64,000 nucleotides of DNA, from the NCBI GenBank assembly GCA_019916065.1, contig CM034233.1, positions 39,844,862 to 39,908,861 on the forward strand. Direction: 5' to 3'. Positions 39,601 through 51,500 of this stretch are shown one piece after another; positions within the stretch are counted from its first letter, which is position 1; each line of letters starts with the position of its first letter. Below the pieces are notes generated by a model, which worked only from the letters and a program-made list of their open reading frames with translations, searched no databases and was not told the DNA's origin. The translations under genes and the position numbers were made by a program. This stretch comes from Vitellaria paradoxa (Eukaryota; Streptophyta; Magnoliopsida; Ericales; Sapotaceae).

Positions 39601-42536
39601 GTTTTGTGTATTAATGATATTGGTAGTTTCGAGTATGAATGATGTTAATTTATGGATTGAATAGTATTTTTTAAGTTATATAATTGTTATTTATAAAATG
39701 TTTAGTAGTATATACATGCTATCTTCAAAATTATTTTAATTAAAATATATATTTTATTTTATTTTTTTGCCGTATCCGTATCCGTATCCTCATTTTTTGA
39801 AAATTATCGTATCCTATTTCCGTACCCGTACCCGTACGCGTACCTGCTCCCGTATCCGTATCCGTGCTTCATAGCTAATAGTTTCTTTCCAACTTCTCTT
39901 TGGTCTTCCTCTTCCTCTCCTACTCCTAGCAATTTTCATACTTTCACACCTTCTAACAGGTGCCTTCATTGGACGCCTTCTAACATGGCTGAACTATCTT
40001 AATCGATTTTCTCTCATTTTATCTTCAATTGGTGATATTCCTATTTTATCCCTAATCTTCTCGTTCCTAATCCTATCTCTCCTTGTAATCCCGCACATCC
40101 ATCTTAGCATTCTCATCTCCGCAACTGCCATCTTCTGAACATGATTATACTTTACTGCTTAATACTCTGATTCATATAGTAACGCTAGTCTTACTACCAG
40201 CTTATAATACTTTCCTTTCACCTTGAGGGGGACTTTTTGATCGCTTAAAACCCCCGAAACACTTCTCCATTTGGTCCACCTTGCCTGAATCCTATGACTT
40301 ACATCAGTATCAATCCTTCCATTTTGTTGTACCATAGATCCAAGCTACCTAAAGTTTTCTTTCTGCACCTTATAATAAAGAAAATAAAAATAATGCAAAA
40401 ATTAAAGACACAGTGAGTGCAAAAGGAACTTAGAGAGAATTCGTATTTTATTGAAACATTTGGTGTTTAGTGACTCCTTAGATGACACAGAAATTTAAAT
40501 AAATCTACATCACAAAATTTATATGAAACCTTTTACCTAAAGCCATCCTCAGAGGGTTGTTGCAGATCTTCAACTATGAGTCTTATGTGCCTCTCTCTCT
40601 CTCTCTCTCTTCAGTCTTTCCTTCTTCATGTAAGTTGCATATGGGTCTTGGATAACAATCTACCAACTCTCCATATTTTCAGGTTTGCCATTTGAACTTG
40701 TCAGGATCATTTGAATTTGGGCGCTAAGCTTCTTTTAGACTGGGTCATTGATTTTTAGACTACAACCTTCAGATGTTTTGGATGTATTATTTGAATTTGG
40801 GTGCTATTTTGTCTGCCAGAGTGATTTCGAAATTTTGAACTTCTTTCGGATATGGATGTATCCAAATTTTTTAGCATGTACTTTTGATTAATTTTTGAAT
40901 TTCAAATTTAGGGGTTAAAGTTTAAGTGCAAAGAAGTGGTAAGATGGTCAATTATCCAGACAATAATCTTTGTGTAATATGAAAGTCTTACATCAGCTTT
41001 CCACTGGATTGTCATTAACACACCTGCCATTTTTGACCACTATGGACATGGACATGAGACAGAGATATGACATGCCACGGACATGCTGACGTAATTTTTT
41101 TTTTTTAACAGGATGACATAGCTTGGACTCGACAAATAAATATATACATTTTATGTTCAACATGCATACATATGTGAACATAACAACTGTTTCTTCATGT
41201 TTTGCATTATTAATTGTTAATGTGTCTATATTATATTTTTTGATGAATAAATGTGTATGTTATGTTAAAATAATATGAAATAGTTTTGACATCCTACATA
41301 TTGAAGAAATTTATATCAACATAAATTCATAATTTCTATCTTAGAAAGTTTTGCGTATGAATAACACAAAATTTTGGGGTTTCACCCATCAAAGAAAAAA
41401 AATTTGTAGTTTTACGATCCCTAAAATTAAAAGTTTGAAGAATGAGGTATTAATAGCTATAAAAACTAGTGAGCTTTTATTTTTTATCATTAGATTCCAA
41501 CTTATTCATATTTTTAATATGTTTCATGTGTGAAGGACCGGTGTGCCCCCAAGTATCTAGTTCTAAAAGGTATGAAATAGTAGAACACGTTTGGATACAC
41601 ATCCATGGAGTGTACAAGTAATGTTTTGTTAAACATGAATACAGTACCTTTGCTATTGCTTGTTAGAAAATAAATCATTTGCACAAGTGTTAATGCTTCT
41701 TAGCATGTCGTCATAATTTAGATTTCATGTTACATTATTAAACCTCAAATTATAGATTTTCATGTTATCTAGCGCTGGTGCAAGCATGAAATCTTCTGTA
41801 AATTCATGGATGGACATGGAAAGTGTCTATAGTGACTGGCGTGACACTTCCTAAAATCAAAACATGGGGAACATGGCGTTTTACGAATGTTGTATGAATA
41901 ATGTTTCTTCTCCCCTCCTGTTTTTAACTTTGAAAACACTTAAAGAATGTTTTTTTTCATGTATTCCATTTCCATGTGTCCCCTGCATGTTATTTTAATA
42001 GTTGACACCGGGTACAATGGGATACCATGTGTATATTTGCTCACTTATTAAAAAGTTAAAAGAAAAAGAAGAAAACTGTATCCATTTGCTAAATATCTTT
42101 TCCTCAGTTTCCAATTAAATACGAAGTGTTAACTTGGTACTAACTTGGTACTCGATTGGTTAAATGAGCTTAAGTTTATTGTTTCTCTGTTCATGACAAG
42201 GTAAACATGAGATTAGTTGATATGGGACAAAATATGAGAATATTAGTGGGGGCTTAATTAAAACAACAATATATAATGGTACAGATGAAAGTCAGGTTAC
42301 CAAGTAGGAAATCTGTGATTTTCCATTCCCTGCGAAGTTTGGATGACACAAACAGGCATGTGCTCTCTATCTCTAGTTGAACAAAAGACTTGGAGAATGC
42401 TCATGTTTTGAAGGGGACAGCCTCAAATATGGTATGGGGTTCTAGCTAAAAATTTAAGAATATAGCAGAGAAAGACACAATTGAAGCTTGCTAGCTGTGG
42501 TAATGCTGCAAAGATTCACTTTCTTATTCTTCATCT

Positions 42537-42599
<63 letters not shown>

Positions 42600-45500
42600 T
42601 TATTATAATGGAATAAGAGTTTGTTCTATTCCCCTTTCCCATTTGATTGTCCACCAAAGATGTTTTTAAGAATAAAAAATTATATTGACATGCATTTCTA
42701 TGTCAACAGGTCTTGCCTTGTGTTGCTCCTTTAGTAGGGTTGCATTGGATGAATTAAAGGGAAGCCATTTAATCCAAACATGGTTTGATGCTTCTAGGCC
42801 AATAGTTTGCTTCAATTAAGATTAGATGTGATAAGATTATTCCAAATTCTACACGTGTTCTTTGCAATTAATAGGGATTATTATGCATAAGAAATTTTCT
42901 GTTAAAATTGATATATCTAGTTGTAAGACAGTACATAAAGGTGACAACAATAACAAGAAATAATTTAAAAGTAGAAAGAAAAATATATATGTTAAATTGT
43001 AAGCCACCATCTCATCTAAAAGCTCAAGTTGTTAGAGTGACTTAACTTTAGTATTTATATTGTTACTTTATATTCTTATTTTTGGATGGTATTATTATTT
43101 TATATTTTTAACATTCCCTCTCATGTGTCTTTAGGCTTATTTCCTTGAGAGAGCGAAACATGTCAAACTATTGACTATGACCAAGTCTGTGAGGTTGGCT
43201 ATGAGATGCCATATTAATTGTTAGCTATTTTTTCACCTAAAAGTTCAACTAATCAGAGGGAGGGGCATATACTTGTAAAGAGAAGGTGTATCTATGTATT
43301 TGCCTTGCAAAAATGGAAATCTCCACAATACGTGGTACAGAGAATTTGACTGTTTTAACACTGTTTGCCCCACGACATTCTTCCTTATTATATACCTAAA
43401 AATGTACTCTTGAGATAGCATTTGGTCTTAGGATTGGTACTGACCAAATGATCAGAGGGCTCAAGATTGCAACGTGCTAGAATTAAGACTTCAACAAGAG
43501 TTCTTTTCAGAAAAAAAAAAAAAAGACTTCAACAAGAGTGATTTTTTTTTTTCCTAATCTTTTGGGAAAAATTTGACCGTCTCGCTTTCTTTCTTTACTG
43601 CACAATGGCATAAGTGAAATCAAGGGATTTCCTTTGCGAAGATGCTCTTATGCTGTGACCTTCATGCAGGGCTCGTTCCAAGATAAACTAAAAACTGTCT
43701 TGTGTTCTATTGTGCTTCTTTCATTCTCTTATCTACATTTTCCGCATTGCTGCTATTTCTGGTTACATTGATTCCACCAGTCCAAGAATAAACCCCACCC
43801 CAAAGGCCCGAGATTATCTGTGGCTTTCTTTTTATGGTGCTTTTTTCCCCGCTTTGCTGATGTTATATTGTTATCTTGCAGACCCGAAGTCCTCCTATAT
43901 TACCTCCATTCTCTGCAATATTCAAAGGTAATAACCCTCCACAACAAATAGGTAGATATTGAACCTATATTATTATTAGTATATTTTTTTAAATGAATGT
44001 AAAAAGGAATTCTATTGTAGATTTCTTAGACTAGAACTTCTATTTGTTATATGTTGGAAGGAACAGTTTCACTAGTTTGAGACAATAATAAAATGTTATC
44101 GAAGAAATTTAGTTGGTTTTGTTGATGGCTATAACATTTTTATGAATGCAATTGGAAATTATGATTTCTGAAAAGAATTGGAAACTATTAATAATCTGGA
44201 GGAACAAATTTCTAAACAGATTGAATGTGTCACGTCCTAAATTCCATAACTCAAGGCGCGATCTAATAATCGCATGCAAATCACATTTAAGCATAGTAAA
44301 CCCAATTATAGCCATACAACCACCCTGGAGCATACATTGAAATATAATAATATAAGATAAACCGTGATTCATGATGGGGGGAACAAACTCTTAACAATAT
44401 AACATAACTATAGGCTTAGCTAGCTTTTACAACCACATCGAATATTAAAGTAAATATTCGTTACAAAATATATCCTCAAAGATCAAAAGAATAATAGATA
44501 GCCAAAAATAAAGTCTGAATATTACAAAATAACATCAATGATCTTGAACTTGGGATCCCACAAAATATTAGGTTCAACATTTGAATAAAGTCTGTAAAGA
44601 AGTGAGTATAGGTCAACTTATACCCACTATTCAAATAAACACATTATTTGTGATAAGATGGCCTAGCATGCTCCTATCATGCACAGCATAGGACTCATCA
44701 TATTAGGTGTTCAAACATTAATATACATATCATTTCCATAATAATCATCATATCATCACACACACACGTGGGGTTGGTACTCTACAAGACTGAACCGTGT
44801 CGCGATATCAGTCTTAATCACACCTTCATCTGGTGTTTGTGTTGTTTCGTGGATTACTCGCTTGCTAGATACTATAACCAATATATCAAGCTACCCTTAG
44901 GCATCTACGTCGTTTCATGGGACACTCGTCCACTTGATTTGATAACCAATATTTTATATCACCCTTAGGCATCTATGTCGTTTCTTGGGACACGCTCATT
45001 AGATAAGATAGCCAAATTAGTGTTGTTATGTAGGCTACTAATATACTGGAATGATAATTAAACCTCGTGCAAGTTGAAGAATTTTCAACCCATAGGTCCG
45101 TATATTCTCTATTTTCTAGTACCTTTTATCCCCAAAATCAATATCAAATCCACTACAAACTCATTATCCATTTCCACGGTACTAACATTATCATAGTCAT
45201 CTCATTACTTTAGTAACACATGCTATCTAGTCTCATCATATCAATTCATAGTAGTGCAATGATAAATTACTCGTGTTGACCCGTGTGATGCACAAAATTG
45301 TATAATATTTTTTTATGGATAAAATATAATTTTTAAATATATTGTAAAATATTTTAATAAAGTTACATAATTTCATAAAGTAGTTATTAAGTTAATTTTT
45401 TTATAATTATATTTTTTATTTGTGTTGATGTTAATGAGCCGATGGAGTTGATCAAAGTTAGGTTTCCATATAATACTAAAAGCTTATGTTTTACTAAATC

Positions 45501-48500
45501 TTGATCTATTCCCATCTTAAAAATTAAAATTTATTCTATTATATAGATTAAATTATAAACTTACCTAATCGACTTGATCTCTTTTTTATTTCAAATTGTT
45601 TGTTAATTTTAATACACATTTTTGTTTTTTTTTTTTTAATTCTTGATTCATTTTGCAAAATTAGCTTGAGTTAGAAATACTATCAATCTTAATTATATTA
45701 AAATAATTTTTTGACTGGTTTTATAAAAATGACTCAAGTTAAAAATATATTTTTATTAATTGTATGTTGTACTTTACAAAAATAACTCAAATATTGGGTA
45801 TTATTAATAAGGTTTTTGACCGATGGTCAACATGACTAATTTAACTTTAAAATTGAACATTAAAAAAAAATTATTCTCTAGCCTAATTAATATTTAGGCA
45901 CTTCTAAGCCTAATTAACAGTAGGCATTTTTTCTTTGTATTTTAAATTTAAAATATACTGAGAGTTGTTATTATGAGAGGACTTAAATTTTTGTTAAATT
46001 TAATTAATATTGAATCAGTTTTAAATCATTTTTCAATCCTAATTATTATTTAAATATTTTTATTTGTGTTTTTAAATTTAATTTCAAATATGTTTGAAAT
46101 ATGAAATTTTACAACAATAGTTTAGTGAACCAGTAGGAAAGTGGTTCGATTTTGGAAACCCATTAACTCACTTCTTATTACTTACAATTACATAATACAA
46201 CCCTAGTGGCTATACAGACGAGAAAAATGTAGCTATAGTCATGTAATGATATGGAACAAAAAGAAGTAGAAAGAGAAAAAAGAGTGCTGAAGAATAAAAA
46301 AAGAAAGAGAGAGTTCCATTAAAAAAAAAAAAATGAAAAGTAGAATGATAATAAGCAAGGTGTTCGTATGGTTTATATTTGTGCTATAAAGGATACGTAT
46401 GAGGGAGCAACAACAAGTGTTAGAACTCCTGGAGGTATGACTGAAGATTTTCCCATAAAGATAGGGTTGCATCAGGGGTCATCCTTAAGCCCATACCTTT
46501 TCACTTTAGTTTTGGATGTACTTATTAGACATATTCAAGAGGCAGTGCCTAAATGTATGCTTTTTGCGGATGATATAGTTTTAGTAGAGGGGTTGAGAGA
46601 GGAAGTTAGTGATAAACTTGAGGTGTGGAGAGAAACCTTAGAATCAAAGGGTTTCCGTTTAAGTAGGAGCAAGGCAGAGTATATGGAATGTAAGTTTAAC
46701 AAGAGACGAGCTAGTAATAATTTAGAGGTAAAAATTGAAGAGCACAGCATGCCAAAAGTGTCAAGGTTTCGATATCTTGGATCGATTTTGCAAAGTGACG
46801 GAGAAATTGATGGGGATATCGTACATATGATACAAGCTGGGTGGTTAAAATGGAGAAATGCATCGAGATTCATTTGTGACCGTAAGGTACCTAATAAACT
46901 TAAAAGGAAAGTTTTATCGAACTGCTAAAAGACTAGTTATACTCTATGGAAGCGAGTGCTGGGCACTAAAGGGACAACAAGAGCAAAGAATTGGTGTAGC
47001 AGAGTTTAGAATGTTGAGATGGATGAGTGGACATACAAGAGAAGATAAGATTCGGAATGATTGTATTACGGAGAAGATTAGGGTTGCACCTATTAAGGAG
47101 AAAATGATAGAAATCTGGTTAAGGTGATTTGGTCATGTGCAAAGAAGACTGCTAGAGGTTCCAGTGAGGAGAGTTGATCGAATGGTTTTTAGTCCAATAA
47201 AAAGAAGTAGAGGCCCCACCCAGTGGGAAAAGGCTTGGTTTGGTTTGGCTTGGTTTGGTAAAAAGTAGATGAAGACCTAAAAGAACACTTGGAGAAGTTA
47301 TCAAAAGAGACCTTATTATAAATGATTTCCATCAACATATGATTTTTGATAGAACACAGTGGTGTCGTGATCTATGTAGCCGACTCCACCTAGTGGGATA
47401 AGGCTTATGTTGTTGTTGTTGTTGTTGTAGAATGATAATAAGGAGAGTGCACATAAGATTTGTTTTAATGAGAAAAAAGAAATAATTACACAACTTTGAT
47501 ATATGTATATATGGATAATATAGATTTATAAAAATCCTTTTCATATCAGAATTAATTTTTTTTGTAAATTTTACAACAAATCAATAGGTAGATTCGGTTT
47601 AAGGTTACCATGAGTTCACTTTACATTAATGAAGATCACATGTCATAACCATGTTGGAGTTGTGGTCATCTACTGATGTGGGTCAAAGGAGAGTAAATGT
47701 TTTGTGAATAAAAAAAAAAATATAAAAAAAATTGTTATTTGATTCAAAGTTTTGTAAAAATAGAGAAAATAGAATGGTGAATTTAGATAATGCCACACAG
47801 GATTTAGTAATAATTTTTCAATTAGTTTTATAAAAATAACTTAAATTAAAAATATTATCATTAATTGTACATTGTGCTTTATAAAAAAAATATGATGAAG
47901 CTGACCAATTTAAATATAATATTAGAATTTCAAAAAAAAAAAAAAAAATCACTCTTAGGACTAATTTTATTCAAAAAATTGTGAAAATAATATTAAAAAA
48001 AAGTAGAATGATGAATATAAAGTGCCATACAGGATTTGATAATAATTTTTTGATTGGTTTTATAAAAATAACTCAAATAAAAAATATTATCAATTGTATG
48101 TGTTTTATAAATAAAACAAATATAGTAAATGTGATCAATTTAAATTTAAAATTAAAATTTAGAGAAATAATACTCGAACTTTTTTTTTTTTGATCGGTAA
48201 GTGGGATCGGGGTCGAACCCGGGTGGATAAGTGGGCAATGGGACAGATCGCCAACTGAGCTAAAGCCGCACTTAATAATACTCTCGAACTTAGTTAATAT
48301 TTTGTTATTTTTTGTATTTTTAAATTTTAAAAATACTAAGAGTTATTGGAGAGAAATAACCTAGTTATTATTTAAGCATTTTGTATTTGTATTCTTTAAT
48401 TTAATTCCTAATGTATTTGAAATATGTAAATTTTACAACTATATTGAATTTATAAGCAAGTGAAATTTCACAACTATATTGAATTTATGAAAATGTGGGT

Positions 48501-51500
48501 TCCTTTTAAAACCTATGAATTCATTCATATTGGATTTATAAGCAAATGGGTTTCTTTTTCGAACTCAAACAAGTGGGTCTTTTTTTGGAACTCATGAGTT
48601 CATTCACATTTATTGAAATTATATGCCACAATATATAATTTTTGAACTTAACTCACTAAACATATATATAGATACACAATCTTTCACCATGAAGGAAGAG
48701 TGAAAGGAGAGAGTGAGGTTACATGGATGCGTAGGTGTAGGCTTGGGCAGCAAAATTAAAAACGGAAACAGACTTTAGTTGAAAAACCAAAGAAAGTAGG
48801 CAACTTACAAGTGACATAACCTGGACATGGCGTGTGCATCGGGAAGAGAATGGCGTACACATGTGAACACTCGAGCAGAGTCATGTGCACGGGAAAAGAG
48901 ATGTTATGCACAAGGGAAGCCCCCTGAGGGTTTGCATGACCGACATTATGACCTGTACTGAGCTTCCAAACCCAAATATGACAAAGCCTGAATTGAAAAC
49001 CAAGTAACTGAGTCAACTCTTGCATCAATCAATGACATCAAAATAAAATAATAAGCCAAAACACAGTGCATTATAAATAAAATAATACATGTAAAAGTAT
49101 AGGTCCTTAGAGGATGGCTTTGGATTCTTGATTAATGAAACATTTTTGTGCTTCTATTGATGTCATAAAGTGATCTATCGGAGGACATGGCCCTAAATAG
49201 ATCTAATTGGTGTTGACAAATCTATATAGTCGACCCCACCTAGTGGGAAAATGCTTGGTTTGGTTTGGTTTGGTCTATTGATGTCATAAAGCAATAAAAT
49301 ATATTTGGGGTGAGGTGTGTGCATAAAATGTTCTTTCATAAAGCAAGCCAAGCATAAAGCAATCATAGCTAGTGGTTGTAACTTGCTTCACGGGGAAGTT
49401 CATATCCTACATGCTTTGCCAAAGTTGATGCCTCTAAAGGCCACATATGAACATGGTCATCCAATTATTTTTTATCTTATCTAGGTAAGGTACTAGGCTG
49501 AAGAAATAACTAAATATCTTATCCGCTTATGTTTTTTTTCATGGCCGGTCCCAAGCCCGGATAAAGGAGGAGGGTTGTCTTAGGTAGTCGACAGACAGCG
49601 TAAAACTTTGTCGAATTTTTTTATGGATTTTCTGACACTTAATGAGATTTCGTGGGGGCGTTCCCTACTTAGTGACGCGCTGTATGGTCCGAGTACAGTG
49701 TTAAATAAGTAAGGACCGCTGCATCGGCGCCCGGGTGCGGTGTTAAATAGGTAAGGGTTCTCGCACTTTCCTGGACGAGTGGGGGGGCAAGGAAGCTAGT
49801 CGAAAATAGAAGGCTGAGATTAGGTACTTGGAATATTGGGAGCTTAATTGGGAAACTTATGGAAGTGGTGGATTCAATGGAAAGGAGAAGAATCGCAATT
49901 GCTGCAAGAGACGAAGTGGGTGGGACAGAAAGCTAAAGAGATTGAGAGGACTGGGTATAAGTTATGGTATACGGAACTTAATAGATCGAGAAATGGGGTC
50001 GGCATAGTAGTAAGCAAGGACCTAAAGGAAGATATAGTCAATGTGAAACGCTGTGGAGATAGGATTATTGCAATTAAGTTAGTCTTAGGAGAAGAGATAG
50101 TAAACATAATTAGTGCTTATGCCCCCCAGGTGGGCTTAGGAGATGTACATAAGGAGAAGTTTTGGGAAGACTTGGAAGGAATGCTATTAGAGATACCTCA
50201 AGGAGAGATGGTCTTCATAGGAGGAGATTTGAACAGTCATATAGGACGCGACATAGATGGATACATAGGAGTACACGGGGGATATGGTTACGGTGATAGA
50301 AATGAAGAAGGGAAGGATATTTTGGAGTTTGCAGTGGCTTATGATCTTATGGTGACGAACACCTTTTTTAGGAAGAGAGAGGAACATTTGGTGACTTATA
50401 AGAGTGGCTCCTCAAAGACACAGATTGACTTCTTCTTAACTAGGAAAAGAGACCGTGTAGCTTGTAAAGATTGTAAAGTTATACTAGGGGAGAGCTTGAC
50501 TACCCAACATAGGTTGTTGGTAATAGATGTGCAGCTTCAAAGGTGGGCTAGAAAAAAGAAGTCGCATAGATGCTCAAAGACTAAATAGTGGAACTTAAAA
50601 GGTGATAAGCAAGCAGCATTCAGGGAAAGAGTACTCGAGGAAAACATTTGGACGGTAAATGAGAGTGCAAATATTATGTGGGATAAGGTAGCAAAGTGTA
50701 TTAGGAGGGTAGGGAAAGAAGTCTTAGGAGAATCCAAAGAGAGTGCTCCGGCACAGAAAGAGGCATGGTGGTGGAATGAGGCCGTCAAAGACAAGATAAG
50801 AGTTAAAAGAGAGTGTTTTAAATCTTGGCAAAACGACCGAAATGAAGCGAACTTGGAGAGGTATAGAGAAGCTAGAAGAGAAACCAAAAAGGCAGTTAGT
50901 GAGGCTAAGGCAAAGACATTTGAGGATTTATATAGGCGACTTGACACTAAGGAGGGCGAAAGAGAGATATTCAAGCTTGCTAAATCTAGAGATAGACGGA
51001 CCAAGGATTTAAACCAAGTTAAATGCATTAAGGATGAGGATGAAAAGGTATTAGTAAAGGAAGAGGAGATAAAGGAGCGTTGGAAGAGCTACTTCTACAA
51101 GTTATTTAACGAAAGCAGTAGTAGTGACATATATTTGGGGCAGTTTACCACTTTTAGGGAAGAATTAAATTTTATGTTCTGTAGGAGAATCAGTAGGGAA
51201 GAAGTAAAAGAAGTATTAAAAAGGATGAAGAATGGGAAAGCGGTTGGGCCAGATGGTATCCCTATTGAGGTTTGGAGGTGCTTAGGAGAGGATGGTATAA
51301 GTTGGTTGACAAAACTTTTTAATGTAGTGCTAAAGAGCAAAAAGATGCCTGATGCATGGAGGAAAAGTATCCTTATACCCATATACAAGAACAAAGGAGA
51401 TATTCAGAACTGTGCGAACTACTGCGGGATTAAATTGATGAGCCATACGATGAAATTATGGGAGAGAGTTATTGAGAGAAGACTAAGAAGGACAACAAAC

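Larger units (their letters stand above)
40390..43881 (+). other. Rest of intron 5, no gene seen
   Basis: Apart from the microsatellites and a copy of the ATCTCATCTAAAAGCTCAAG repeat at about 42990-43090 (a second degenerate copy is near 43215), there is only AT-rich unannotated sequence. The polypyrimidine-rich stretch just before 43881 is the acceptor of exon 6. Confidence 0.6.

Noticed and set aside
42454..42669. Open frames of poly-Arg/Lys or poly-Phe/Ser
   Set aside because: They come only from the T run and CTT microsatellite.
48756..49028. 90-codon - strand frame as a gene
   Set aside because: It has no recognisable domain, no supporting signals, and lies in repeat-rich intron 6.
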